Shown piece after piece: positions 15,458-23,347 of a DNA stretch of 64,000 nt. This DNA is from Flavobacteriales bacterium (GTDB taxonomy: Bacteria; Bacteroidota; Bacteroidia; Flavobacteriales_E; Vicingaceae): positions 62,001 through 126,000 of the forward strand of contig JACJZB010000008.1 in the NCBI GenBank assembly GCA_020635815.1, written 5' to 3'. How positions within the stretch are numbered: position 1 is the stretch's first letter; every line of letters begins with the position of its first letter. The notes below the pieces were generated by a model. It saw only the letters and a program-made list of their open reading frames with translations, searched no databases and had not been told where the DNA came from. Both the position numbers and the translations under genes were made by a program.

Positions 15458-17113
15458 ATGTTAAGTCATTTATATATAGCTAATTATGCTATTATTGAAG
15501 AGCTTAAGGTAAACTTTGATAATGGATTTACTGTAATTACAGGCGAGACAGGGGCTGGTAAATCTATTTTATTAGGAGCTTTATCGCTAATTCTTGGAAA
15601 GAGAGTTGATACCTCTGTTTTAAATGATAATACAAAAAAATGTGTAATTGAAGGAGTTTTTAAGCTAAAAGAGCGTAAGTATTCCTCTTTTTTTAGTTTA
15701 AACGATTTAGATTTTGATGATGAAACAACCATTCGTAGAGAAATATTACCAACAGGAAAATCAAGAGCTTTTATTAACGATACACCTGTAAACCTCACAA
15801 TATTAAAAGAATTTGCTGAATTATTAATTGATATTCATTCGCAACACCAAACATTACAAGTAAAAGATGTAAATTTTCAAATAAACGTAGTTGATTCTTA
15901 TGCCGAATTAACCACAGATGTTAATGATTATAAGAATGAGTATAAAAAATATTTAGCATTAAAAAGAATTTACGAGAAGCTAGTAAATCAAGAAAATACA
16001 GCAAAATCGGATGTTGATTATATTACTTTTCAGTTAAATGAAATACAAAAGCTTTCGTTAAAGGAGGATGAACAAGAGCAATTAGAAGCCCAATTAGAAA
16101 TAATAAATAATGCAGAAGAAATTAAAGAAATTTTACAACTATCAGTAGAAGCTTTTAGTCATTCTGATAATAACATTGTTAGCACTATTAAATCCATTCA
16201 ACATTCGTTTAATAAAATAAGCCATTGTGCAGAAGAATATAAGGATATTGCTGAACGATTGACTACAGCTCTAATTGAGGTAGGAGATATTGCTAGAGAA
16301 ATAGAGTTGATGAATGATAATTCAGATTTTGACTTAGAAAATGCTGATTACATTAACCAGCGATTAAATTCAATTTACAGTTTAGAACAAAAGCACCATC
16401 TAAGCAATTCAAATGAGTTGTTATTACTTCAAGAAAACTTAGAAAGTAAATTGGCAAAAATCAATTCTTTTGATGAGGAAATTGAAAATCAATTAAAAGA
16501 AGTTCAATTAAAAGAAAAAAAATTAAGGCATTTAGCTAAAGAAATATCGAATAAAAGAGTAAAATCCTTTTCTAAACTAGCTAAAGAAATTACATCTAAC
16601 TTATCTGAATTAGGTATGGTTGATGCTTCCTTTGAAGTTAATCATACAACAGGTGAACAATTAAATGAAAATGGATTGGATGAAATTACTTTCTTGTTTT
16701 CAGCAAACAAAGGGTTTGTTCCAATCGAATTATATAAAGCCGCATCCGGTGGAGAGCTTTCTCGATTAATGTTAACCATTAAATCAATTTTAAGCAAAAC
16801 TAACGATATATCAACCATACTTTTTGATGAGATAGACACAGGAGTATCGGGTGATGTAGCAGATAAAATGGGTAGTATAATGAAAGAAATGAGTAAGTCA
16901 ATTCAAGTAATAGCAATTACTCATTTACCCCAAGTTGCTGCCAAAGGTGATGCTCATTTTAAAATATATAAAACTACAGATAAAGCCAAAACAATAACAT
17001 CTTTAAAAGTTTTAACCAAAGAAGAAAGAGTTGAAGAGTTGGCTAAAATGTTAAGCGGAAAAGATTTAACAAAAGCAGCAATAGAAAATGCTAAAAATCT
17101 TATTTCAAATTAA
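15458..17113 (+). CDS. recN: DNA repair protein RecN
   Basis: A 551-aa SMC-like ATPase of double-strand break repair. Walker A GETGAGKSILLGALSLILG lies at about residues 30-48. The DIHSQHQTLQ Q-loop region is near 125. A central coiled coil (about 160-370) has an interrupted hinge, and the C-terminal part has the ABC signature AASGGELSRLMLTIK and Walker B ILFDEIDTGVSG. Length matches E. coli RecN (553 aa). No LexA-type box is visible upstream, because the gene is transcribed through from the coaBC operon. Confidence 0.96.
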   Translation: MLSHLYIANYAIIEELKVNFDNGFTVITGETGAGKSILLGALSLILGKRVDTSVLNDNTKKCVIEGVFKLKERKYSSFFSLNDLDFDDETTIRREILPTGKSRAFINDTPVNLTILKEFAELLIDIHSQHQTLQVKDVNFQINVVDSYAELTTDVNDYKNEYKKYLALKRIYEKLVNQENTAKSDVDYITFQLNEIQKLSLKEDEQEQLEAQLEIINNAEEIKEILQLSVEAFSHSDNNIVSTIKSIQHSFNKISHCAEEYKDIAERLTTALIEVGDIAREIELMNDNSDFDLENADYINQRLNSIYSLEQKHHLSNSNELLLLQENLESKLAKINSFDEEIENQLKEVQLKEKKLRHLAKEISNKRVKSFSKLAKEITSNLSELGMVDASFEVNHTTGEQLNENGLDEITFLFSANKGFVPIELYKAASGGELSRLMLTIKSILSKTNDISTILFDEIDTGVSGDVADKMGSIMKEMSKSIQVIAITHLPQVAAKGDAHFKIYKTTDKAKTITSLKVLTKEERVEELAKMLSGKDLTKAAIENAKNLISN

Positions 17114-17121
17114 TATATTTG
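17114..17121 (+). promoter_or_regulatory. -7 box (TATATTTG) upstream of small lipoprotein/fabI
   Basis: TATATTTG straddles the end of recN and lies 17 bp before the ATG at 17139, giving a leader of about 10-12 nt. It would allow fabI and the small gene to be expressed apart from recN. Confidence 0.5.
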
Positions 17122-17138
17122 TAAGCTAATTGAAAAAA

Positions 17139-17324
17139 ATGAAGTTAAATAAGGAATACATATTACTAGCTTGCGGTGTGTTATTTATATTTTCAATTTC
17201 ATTACCCTCGTGCAACCCACATAGAGCTGGTAGTACTGCAAGTCAAATAGGAGCTGGAGGAGGTAAAAAGTACCACAGAACACCTGCTTCTGCAAAAAGA
17301 AAAAGAATAAAAAAGTATAATTAA
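17139..17324 (+). CDS. Small basic secreted or lipoprotein, 61 aa
   Basis: A hydrophobic N-terminal segment (YILLACGVLFIFSISLPSC) ends in a cysteine that could be a lipobox (LPSC, Cys25). It is followed by a glycine-rich linker (GAGGGKK) and a strongly basic C-terminal KRKRIKKYN. The mature part is about 35 aa. A TTG at 17130 would add three residues; ATG at 17139 is preferred. Placed between recN and fabI, 13 bp before fabI. Similar tiny genes are known to me at this place in Flavobacteriia, without function. Confidence 0.65.
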   Translation: MKLNKEYILLACGVLFIFSISLPSCNPHRAGSTASQIGAGGGKKYHRTPASAKRKRIKKYN

Positions 17325-17337
17325 GAAGATAAAAGAA

Positions 17338-18150
17338 ATGGCAAACGGATTATTAAAAGGTAAGAAAGGTATTATTTTCGGTGCATTAAACGAGAATTCG
17401 ATAGCATGGCAAGTTGCAGAGAGAGCTCACGAAGAAGGTGCTGAATTTATTTTAACAAATGCACCTATTGCTTTAAGAATGGGAGAGTTGAATGAGTTAG
17501 CTCAAAAAACTAATTCTGATATTGTACCAGCAGATGTAACATCAATAGAAGATTTAGAAAACCTGTTTAGCAAAGCAGAAGAAAAGTTTGGTAAAATTGA
17601 TTTTATCTTACATTCTATTGGAATGTCAATTAATGTGAGAAAAAAAATTCATTATACAGAAGCAAACTACGAGTACTACCATAAAGCAATGGATATTTCT
17701 GCAATCTCTTTTCATAAAGTAATGAAAGTGGCTAAGGAAAAAGATATTATGAATGAATGGGGCTCTATTTTAGCACTTTCTTTTATTGCAGCACAAGTTT
17801 CTATTCCTGGATATAACGACATGTCGGATGCTAAATCCTTATTAGAATCTATTGCTCGTACATTTGGGTATTATTATGGTGTAGATAAAAAAGTAAGAAT
17901 AAATACAATTTCACAATCGCCAACTAAAACTACAGCAGGTGGAGGGATTAAAGGGTTCAATTCATTATATGATTATGCTGAGTTAAACTCTCCTTTAGGT
18001 AATGCTCCAGCATTAGATTGTGCAAACTATTGTCTTGCAATGTTCTCTGATTTAACTAAGTATGTTACGATGCAAAACCTTTATCATGATGGAGGTTTCT
18101 CTAAAACTGGAGTTTCAGATAAAATGATGCAAAAATTAGGCTTTGAATAA
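17338..18150 (+). CDS. fabI: Enoyl-[acyl-carrier-protein] reductase (NADH)
   Basis: A 270-aa atypical short-chain dehydrogenase catalysing the last reduction of each fatty-acid elongation cycle. Seen: cofactor motif GKKGIIFGALNENSIAWQVA at residues 9-28, the LHSIGMS block, and the catalytic Tyr-x6-Lys as YNDMSDAK (about residues 160-167). The C-terminal GGFSKTGVSDKMMQKLGF is also characteristic. The other conserved tyrosine of FabI, about ten residues before the catalytic one, appears as Phe in ALSFIAAQ. A strong terminator follows 28 bp after the stop. Confidence 0.94.
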   Translation: MANGLLKGKKGIIFGALNENSIAWQVAERAHEEGAEFILTNAPIALRMGELNELAQKTNSDIVPADVTSIEDLENLFSKAEEKFGKIDFILHSIGMSINVRKKIHYTEANYEYYHKAMDISAISFHKVMKVAKEKDIMNEWGSILALSFIAAQVSIPGYNDMSDAKSLLESIARTFGYYYGVDKKVRINTISQSPTKTTAGGGIKGFNSLYDYAELNSPLGNAPALDCANYCLAMFSDLTKYVTMQNLYHDGGFSKTGVSDKMMQKLGFE

Positions 18151-18178
18151 TTCGATTTAATGTTTTATATAAAATAAG

Positions 18179-18206
18179 AAAGGCTACCAAATGGTAGCCT
18201 TTTTTT
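18179..18206 (+). terminator. Rho-independent terminator after fabI
   Basis: AAAGGCTACC at 18179-18188 pairs perfectly with GGTAGCCTTT, loop AAAT, followed by a T-run ending at 18206. It ends the bamD-to-fabI block just before the convergent yceI-like gene. Confidence 0.9.
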
Positions 18207-18215
18207 AATCTTATC

Positions 18216-18737
18216 CTAAGATTGCTTTATTAATTGCACGTCAATTACTATTTTAACCTTGTCAGAAACTACAATGCTTCCAGCTTCTGTAACTGCACTC
18301 CATGTTAAATTAAAGTCTTTTCTATTTAGTTCTCCATTAATTTCAAAACCAGCTTTTGTTTGTCCATAAGGATCAACGGCTATTCCATTAAAATCGACAG
18401 TTAGAGTAACTTCTTTTGTTACGTCTCTAATGGTTAAATCGCCTATTAAATTTTCTCCGTTAAACGATTTTGAAACAAATTTCATTTCAGGAAATTTTTC
18501 TGAATTGAAAAAATCATCCGATTTTAAATGTGCATCTCTGTCTTTGTTTTTGGTATTTATAGATGCTGTTTTTGCACTAAACTCTATTATGGCATTGTTA
18601 AAGTTTTCACCATCAGTTTTTGCAGTTGCCTGAAATTCTTCGAAATAACCTGTTACAGTTGAAATCATCATGTGCTTTACTTTAAAAGCTATTTCTGAAT
18701 GTGCGTTGTCTATCGACCAGTTTGTGTAGTGTTCCAT
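18216..18737 (-). CDS. YceI family lipocalin-like protein
   Basis: A 173-aa YceI-domain protein. It starts MEHYTNWSIDNAHSEIAFKV and has KHMMISTVTGYFEEF, the charged KSDDFFNSEKFPEMKFVS block (residues 68-85) and LTVDFNG. YceI proteins form a lipocalin-like barrel that binds isoprenoid quinones or long amphiphiles. No signal peptide is present, so this copy looks cytoplasmic. It heads no clear operon but lies with doxX and pirin genes on the same strand, a grouping often linked to electrophile or redox stress. Confidence 0.9.
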   Translation of the reverse strand: MEHYTNWSIDNAHSEIAFKVKHMMISTVTGYFEEFQATAKTDGENFNNAIIEFSAKTASINTKNKDRDAHLKSDDFFNSEKFPEMKFVSKSFNGENLIGDLTIRDVTKEVTLTVDFNGIAVDPYGQTKAGFEINGELNRKDFNLTWSAVTEAGSIVVSDKVKIVIDVQLIKQS

Positions 18738-18767
18738 TTTTATTATTTTTAATAGTTATGTCTTATT

Positions 18768-19202
18768 TTAATTTTTAAGTTTTTTTGATATTGAATAATC
18801 CAAAGAGTATCTACCTGCTCCTATTAGTAAAATAGTTAAGTAAATTACACCATAAAGAAGAGCAAATTCTTGTTTTCCAAATCCATCGTTAGCATGAATG
18901 ATAAAAGCTGCAACCAACATTGTTATTAATAAAGGAATGGCTGCAAAACGAGTACCTAAACCTAGAATCAATAATATGGAACAGAATACTTCGGCAAACA
19001 CAGTAAGTACTAGTGATACAGTTGCTCCAAGACCTAATGGGTCAGCAAACTGGATAGGTTCGCCACTAAATAAAGTTTCCATTTTTCCCCAACCATGAGT
19101 TAGCATAAAAATTCCGATGATTACTCGTAGTACTAAAAGTGCGATGTTTACATTGTTAGGGTAGTCGCCTGAATTGAATAGATTTTTTGTTGTTTTTTTC
19201 AT
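18768..19202 (-). CDS. DoxX family membrane protein
   Basis: A 144-aa protein with four predicted transmembrane helices. Family marks are LRVIIGIFMLTHGWGKM (helix 1, about residues 26-42), VFAEVFCSILLILGLGTRFAA (helix 2-3) and AAFIIHANDGF. DoxX proteins are inner-membrane proteins of uncertain function, related to quinone-linked oxidoreductases and SodA-linked redox complexes. It lies downstream of the pirin gene (26 bp) and upstream of the YceI gene (30 bp), so the three are probably co-transcribed. Confidence 0.88.
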   Translation of the reverse strand: MKKTTKNLFNSGDYPNNVNIALLVLRVIIGIFMLTHGWGKMETLFSGEPIQFADPLGLGATVSLVLTVFAEVFCSILLILGLGTRFAAIPLLITMLVAAFIIHANDGFGKQEFALLYGVIYLTILLIGAGRYSLDYSISKKLKN

Positions 19203-19228
19203 TTTTCACTTTTTTTTTAATGTTAAAA

Positions 19229-20098
19229 TTAATTTACCATAGGTACTTCCATTAAAAGTACACGAGCATTTTCGGTTGCTTTTACATTAATGGTGTTTGT
19301 ATTCCAAATGCCCATTCCATCTCTCTTAGATAATCTTTCATTATTAATTTCTACATCTCCATCTAAAATAAAAGCATAAACTCCATTTCCTTCTTTTTTA
19401 ATTTTGTATTCATCTGAGTTTCCTTTTGTAAATTTTCCCAAATGAAACCAAGCATCTTGATTTATCCAAACGCCTTGGTCGTCTTTGTTAGGTGAAAGTA
19501 TTTGATAAAATTCATTGTCTTTCGCAATCGTTCTTATCGATATTTGGTCATAGCGTGGTGTTACGTTTTTCTTTTTTGGGAATACCCAAATTTGAAGAAA
19601 TTTTACATCCTTATCTTTGTTTTTGTTATATTCTGAATGTGTAATTCCTGTTCCAGCACTCATTACTTGTACATCGCCTTCTTTAATTATGGCTACGTTT
19701 CCCATGCTGTCTTTGTGTTCCAAATCTCCCTCTAATGGAATCGATATAATTTCCATGTTGTCGTGTGGATGAGTTCCAAAACCCATTCCAGCTTGAACGC
19801 TATCATCATTTAATACACGTAGTACACCAAAACTCATACGTTCTGGGTTGTGATAATTAGCGAAGCTAAATGTGTGGTATGAGTTTAACCATCCATGATT
19901 TGCGTTACCTCTTGTTGCTGCTTTGTGAATTAGTGTGTTCATAGTTTTTATGTTTTTATTTGGTAAATGATTAAAGCCTACTTGATGCATCAATCTATCG
20001 TAAGTAGATTTACTAGTTGTTGCTTTAAGTACTTGCGGGGCAAGAGCACCAACAACACCTGTTAAAAGGGCTTTTTTTATAAAATTTTTACGATCCAT
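19229..20098 (-). CDS. Pirin family protein
   Basis: A bicupin pirin of 289 aa. The metal-binding histidines are in GTHPHDNMEII (about residues 103-113) and in GITHSEYN with the following acid (about 149-157). The C-terminal pirin domain holds NGVYAFILDGDVEINNERL. Some pirins are quercetinases, others redox sensors. The chosen ATG at 20098 gives MDRKNFIKKALLTGVVGALAP, a hydrophobic leader resembling Bacteroidota export signals, so an envelope location is possible. An upstream in-frame start at 20125 would add nine residues. It is first in a pirin–doxX–yceI group and faces no other promoter than its own. Confidence 0.88.
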   Translation of the reverse strand: MDRKNFIKKALLTGVVGALAPQVLKATTSKSTYDRLMHQVGFNHLPNKNIKTMNTLIHKAATRGNANHGWLNSYHTFSFANYHNPERMSFGVLRVLNDDSVQAGMGFGTHPHDNMEIISIPLEGDLEHKDSMGNVAIIKEGDVQVMSAGTGITHSEYNKNKDKDVKFLQIWVFPKKKNVTPRYDQISIRTIAKDNEFYQILSPNKDDQGVWINQDAWFHLGKFTKGNSDEYKIKKEGNGVYAFILDGDVEINNERLSKRDGMGIWNTNTINVKATENARVLLMEVPMVN

Positions 20099-20190
20099 AT
20101 TCTTTGCTTTTAAAGTACAGTGCAAAGATGAGGATGTATTAAGGACTGTGGAATATGAAAAAGAGGGGTAAACGTATGAAAATCCGATAT

Positions 20191-21066
20191 TTAAGATTTA
20201 ACCTCGTTTTTCTTAAAGCTTGATGGCGATAATTTGGTGTTTTTCTTAAAAAATGCACTAAAGTTGGCAGGCTCATTAAAACCTAATTCATAAGCAATCT
20301 CTTTAGTTGATAACTCAGTGAAATAAATTAGTCTTTTGGCTTCTGTTATTATTCTTGCTTGAATGTAATCTTTTGCTGTTTTACCAATTTTTGTTTTTAC
20401 TGTTCGGTTTAAGTGGTCGGCCGAAATATGAAGTTCATTTGCATAAAAGGTAGTAGAATGTTCTTTTTTATAGTTGTTATTTACAGCTTTTTTAAAAGCT
20501 CTAATAAGGTTATCGCCTGAAGTATCTATGTCTGATTCAATGGGGTTAATTGAACATATATTGTTACATTCTATTAACAAAAGCTTTAAGAAAGAACCAA
20601 TTGACAAGCTCTTCATGTTTTTATTGCTGTTAAACAACTTAAAAATGTTGTTGGCAAACCCCTCTATAATATCAAATTGTTCTTTAATTGGTAGTAACGG
20701 AGGACTTTGCCCATAATTATGAAAAAGATTTAAGCTTTCAATAAACGATATTGGGATAGAATTTTCTAATAAAAATTGGTTAGAGAACGTCATTGCAAAC
20801 CCAACAGATTTTGTTTTCTCTATTACTTGGTGTACTTGTCCTGGAGCAACAAAGAAAATTTGGTGGTTGGATAACTCGTATGTGTTAAAGTCAATTTTAT
20901 GTAAGCCTTTTGCATTGTTTACAATTAATACTGTATAGTAGTTGTGCCGATGTGGTTCGTCAATTTCACCGTTTCTTTTGGTATAAATATCCTCCATTTT
21001 AGATATGCCAAAACTAACATCTTCCTTTTTAGAATTTACCTCATGATATGTTTTAACGGTGCTCAT
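20191..21066 (-). CDS. AraC family transcriptional regulator
   Basis: A 291-aa regulator with an N-terminal cupin ligand-binding domain (HRHNYYTVLIVNNAKG, QIFFVAPGQVHQV) and a C-terminal double helix-turn-helix (about residues 190-285): ADHLNRTVKTKIGKTAKDYI, then IAYELGFNEPANFSAFFKK. It is located just upstream of and on the same strand as the pirin–doxX–yceI genes, which makes it their likely regulator. The inducer is unknown. A -7 box (CAAATTTA on plus) sits 7 bp before its ATG, so its own mRNA would have almost no leader. Confidence 0.92.
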   Translation of the reverse strand: MSTVKTYHEVNSKKEDVSFGISKMEDIYTKRNGEIDEPHRHNYYTVLIVNNAKGLHKIDFNTYELSNHQIFFVAPGQVHQVIEKTKSVGFAMTFSNQFLLENSIPISFIESLNLFHNYGQSPPLLPIKEQFDIIEGFANNIFKLFNSNKNMKSLSIGSFLKLLLIECNNICSINPIESDIDTSGDNLIRAFKKAVNNNYKKEHSTTFYANELHISADHLNRTVKTKIGKTAKDYIQARIITEAKRLIYFTELSTKEIAYELGFNEPANFSAFFKKNTKLSPSSFKKNEVKS

Positions 21067-21073
21067 TTCAGCT

Positions 21074-21081
21074 CAAATTTA
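21074..21081 (-). promoter_or_regulatory. -7 box (TAAATTTG) of the AraC gene
   Basis: On the minus strand TAAATTTG matches TAnnTTTG. The ATG begins at 21066, 7 bp further on, so the leader would be about 0-3 nt. Confidence 0.4.
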
Positions 21082-21213
21082 CTGATTTTCGTTACTGCCA
21101 GCTTTATATTATTAATGTTTCTACACAAGTGGTCGGAAGACTATTTTGTTTATTGGTATAGTCATCCGACCATTAAAAAAGCCTAAATAACCACCTACAA
21201 AAGTTTAAAATAA

Positions 21214-21261
21214 CTAAGCTGCTGGCAAGCAAAATGCAATGTTACAGCGTGTTGGGCTTAG
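21214..21261. repeat. Inverted repeat at the left edge of the accessory island
   Basis: CTAAGC (21214-21219) and GCTTAG (21256-21261) frame a more GC-rich core containing GCTGGCAAGC and TTACAGCGTGTTGGGC. The right arm overlaps the stop of the TonB-like gene. This compositional change begins the accessory region. Apart from this, 21082-21257 holds nothing recognisable. Confidence 0.35.
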
Positions 21262-21719
21262 TCTTTTTCTTTTTTGTTGTAAGCAATGCAGAACGAAAAT
21301 GGTGTAAAATACCTTGAAGGAACTTTTTTATTGTTTTTAACTGCTGGTTCCCATTTTGGCATATTTTTTATTTTTTCCATAATAAGGTCGCCATATGGGT
21401 ATGGGTTTATTGGTCTTAATATACAAGCGTCAATTGCATATCCATTAGTATCTATAATAAAATGAACATAATATCTACCGTGCCAATTTTGAACACCTTT
21501 TGGAAGATTAAAGTCGGTCATTAGGTATTTTGTTAATTCCTTTATTCCGCCAGGAAATTCAGCTTCTTTGTCAAATTTACCGTTGAGAATAGCAACAGTT
21601 GTATCATTTAGATTATAAGTTGAGTCACAATTTAAATAACTCATATCTTTTTCAATTGATTGAGAGTCAACTTTTATGTAGCAAAATATAATTATTAGTA
21701 TTAAAATTATTTGTTTCAT
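21258..21719 (-). CDS. TonB C-terminal-domain-like secreted protein
   Basis: A 153-aa protein with an N-terminal hydrophobic signal (MKQIILILIIIFCYIKVDSQ). The mature part has the core FDKEAEFPGGIKELTKYL, then GRYYVHFIIDTNGYAIDACIL and PKWEPAVKNNKKVPSRY. The FPGG...L..YL, V.F.I...G and W.PA...G/N..V pattern is that of the TonB C-terminal domain as found in many short Bacteroidota paralogues. It lacks the proline-rich TonB linker, so it is not a classical energy transducer. I chose the ATG at 21719; a longer reading to 21797 would place 26 residues before the signal. Likely an accessory gene cassette. Confidence 0.65.
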   Translation of the reverse strand: MKQIILILIIIFCYIKVDSQSIEKDMSYLNCDSTYNLNDTTVAILNGKFDKEAEFPGGIKELTKYLMTDFNLPKGVQNWHGRYYVHFIIDTNGYAIDACILRPINPYPYGDLIMEKIKNMPKWEPAVKNNKKVPSRYFTPFSFCIAYNKKEKD

Positions 21720-21793
21720 TTCTATATTAACCCCAGCGATTAGTATTTGGCAAGTAGGGCAAGGGCAGTAGAAAGCGATAAACTTTCGGTTAA

Positions 21794-21857
21794 GCACAAA
21801 GTTTGATACGAGCCAAAAGCCTTGAACTTACTGCTGTTTTGGCTATTGTTTTTGTGC
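21794..21857. repeat. Nested inverted repeat between TonB-like and Fic genes
   Basis: Outer arms GCACAAA (21794-21800) / TTTGTGC (21851-21857) enclose inner arms AGCCAAAA (21811-21818) / TTTTGGCT (21837-21844). The right side enters the last Fic codons. There is no T-run, so this is not a classical terminator; it resembles the structured junctions elsewhere in the island. Confidence 0.45.
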
Positions 21858-22976
21858 ATTGTTACCGCCTGGCATTTCCTTCAATTCATAATTTGTGCTT
21901 CGTCCACCGCTTGCTTCTTTTTGTAATATATCTTTCTTTATCAAATCTTGAATATCTCGAAGAGCTGTATCTTGTGAGCACTTATTAATTTTTCCCCATT
22001 TCGAGGTTGTTAACTTTCCGTCAAATCCATCAAGCAATCTGTTTATTATTTTTTGTTGTCTGTCATTAAGAATTGTGGTGGAATGCAGTTTCCAAAATTC
22101 TGCTTTATTAAGTACTTTCGATAATGTTCCCTCTGTGGAGTCAATAGCATTTATTAAACATTGCAAAAACCACAAAATCCATTCTGTTATATCTGAATTT
22201 CCTTTTTGTGTTTTTTCAAGTTTTTCATAATACTGTCTCCTTTCAACTCTAATTTGTGCAGACATACTGTAGAACCGCCTGGTACTTTTATCAGAACGTG
22301 CCAATGCCATATCTGTGATTGCTCTTGTAATTCGTCCGTTTCCATCGTCGAATGGATGAATTGTCACGAACCATAAATGAGCTATAGCTGCTTTAAGAAC
22401 CAAATCTATTTCATGCTCGTTTTCAAACCAATCTAAGAATCTTATCATTTCTGATTCTATCCTGTCTGAACTTGGAGCTTGATAGTGAACTTTTTCTTTT
22501 TCCATAGGTCCTGATACAACTTGCATAGGGCCAGTTGAGTCTTTTCTCCAATCGGCAACTGTGATTTTATAAAGATTACTCCATCCTGTTGGGAACAAAG
22601 CTGCGTGCCAACCAAACAATCTGTCTTTAGTCAAAGGCAAATCATATTTTTGTGTAGCGTCAAGCATCATTTCAACTATTCCGTCAACATGCCGTTCCGA
22701 TTCTACTGCTCCAGCTATATCAATTCCTAGCCTACGAGCAATTGAAGAACGTACTTGTTCTATTTCTAAAAACTCGCCTTCGATTTCAGATGATTTTATA
22801 ACATCTAAAGTAAGCGTGTTCAATACTGCTTCATTTTGCAAATCAAAACCCAGCGATTCCATTTTCCCAAGAAGTCTACCTTGTTGATTTCTAGCTTCAC
22901 CAAGTTTTATTATCACTTTCTTATTGTCCCAAGTGAAGTCAGTCCAGTTTTCTTTTTCGTGTATATAAATTTTCAT
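21843..22976 (-). CDS. Fic family protein with N-terminal DUF4172 and C-terminal winged helix
   Basis: A 377-aa Fic protein. Order: DUF4172-type N-domain (starts MKIYIHEKENWTDFTWD), inhibitory helix KSSEIEG of the [S/T]xxxE[G/N] type (class II, N-terminal), Fic core with the catalytic motif HPFDDGNGRITR, and a C-terminal winged helix-turn-helix (about residues 305-370). Fic enzymes transfer AMP from ATP to target proteins; the inhibitory glutamate keeps them silent. The wHTH suggests DNA binding, perhaps autoregulation of the repeat-rich promoter upstream. I chose the ATG at 22976 on family grounds; in-frame starts at 22985 and 22997 (TTG) also exist. It sits alone between structured junctions. 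Confidence 0.9.
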   Translation of the reverse strand: MKIYIHEKENWTDFTWDNKKVIIKLGEARNQQGRLLGKMESLGFDLQNEAVLNTLTLDVIKSSEIEGEFLEIEQVRSSIARRLGIDIAGAVESERHVDGIVEMMLDATQKYDLPLTKDRLFGWHAALFPTGWSNLYKITVADWRKDSTGPMQVVSGPMEKEKVHYQAPSSDRIESEMIRFLDWFENEHEIDLVLKAAIAHLWFVTIHPFDDGNGRITRAITDMALARSDKSTRRFYSMSAQIRVERRQYYEKLEKTQKGNSDITEWILWFLQCLINAIDSTEGTLSKVLNKAEFWKLHSTTILNDRQQKIINRLLDGFDGKLTTSKWGKINKCSQDTALRDIQDLIKKDILQKEASGGRSTNYELKEMPGGNNAQKQ

Positions 22977-23070
22977 TCTCCGCATATTGTGCGACAAATA
23001 TACTTGTTATTCTCCGCAAATGGAATTTTCTCCGCAAAATATACTTAGATTAAAGCTATTAATCTCCGCA
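22977..23070 (-). repeat. Four direct copies of TGCGGAGA upstream of fic
   Basis: The octamer, read as TCTCCGCA on plus, occurs at 22977-22984, 23011-23018, 23029-23036 and 23063-23070, with start-to-start distances 34, 18 and 34 bp. A -7 box lies between the first and second copies. The even arrangement suggests an operator for a DNA-binding protein, most simply the Fic winged helix domain. Confidence 0.6.
22995..23002 (-). promoter_or_regulatory. -7 box (TATATTTG) of fic
   Basis: Perfect TAnnTTTG on the minus strand, flanked on both sides by TGCGGAGA repeats and 9 bp before an in-frame ATG at 22985. Confidence 0.5.
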
Positions 23071-23106
23071 CAGTTGTTTTTTTCGCTTGGTGGTAACGGG
23101 ATTCAG

Positions 23107-23212
23107 CTATACGCAGGCAGGGATTTTAACCATTGAACTTCCTCCGAAGAACTGAACTTTAAAATTACCACTTTCCTGTCCTACGAAGCACGAACCCCCT
23201 GCTTGCGTATAG
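23107..23212. repeat. Structured noncoding element with 16-bp inverted repeat
   Basis: CTATACGCAGGCAGGG at 23107-23122 is the inverse of CCCTGCTTGCGTATAG at 23197-23212, with one mismatch. Inside, ATTTTAA (23123-23129) pairs with TTAAAAT (23159-23165). No convincing gene lies in 23071-23346: the ORFs there are shadows of these palindromes. I recall related sequences as interspersed noncoding elements in other Bacteroidota, but cannot verify that here. Confidence 0.6.
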
Positions 23213-23269
23213 GTGATGTTATCGCTTCGGTGTTCTTTTTCGTCCGCTTGTTTGTCGGTCGTTTTGGTG

Positions 23270-23347
23270 GTGCGGTTGAGCAGACACACGCTGCCGCCAA
23301 GCTTGGGTTTGAGCGTTGGCTTGGCAATGTGTGTCTGTTGCGTTGGC
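23270..23347. repeat. Left three-part GTTGGC-type hairpin module of the restriction island
   Basis: A long imperfect hairpin runs from CAGACACACGCTGCCG (23281 on) to its partner ending ATGTGTGTCTG (about 23338). It is framed by TGCGGTTGAGC (23271-23281) and TGCGTTGGC (23339-23347), with AGCGTTGGC (23312-23320) in the loop. The same three-part layout recurs on the other side of the restriction operon. The right copy touches the metallopeptidase stop codon. Confidence 0.6.

Noticed and set aside
18430..18633. Plus-strand ORFs inside yceI, doxX, hsd, fdhA and other genes
   Set aside because: They are antisense shadows of genes with clear domains and have no homologous features, unusual start sites or promoters.
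22977..23070. Possible CRISPR-like array in the TCTCCGCA repeats
   Set aside because: Repeat units are only 8 bp with unequal 10-26 bp spacers, there are four copies, and no cas gene is near. An operator is the simpler reading.
23107..23289. Minus-strand 60-codon ORF between fic and the metallopeptidase gene
   Set aside because: It lies across inverted repeats, is matched by an equally long plus-strand ORF, and has no start context or recognisable domain. I treat it as a by-product of the palindromic element.
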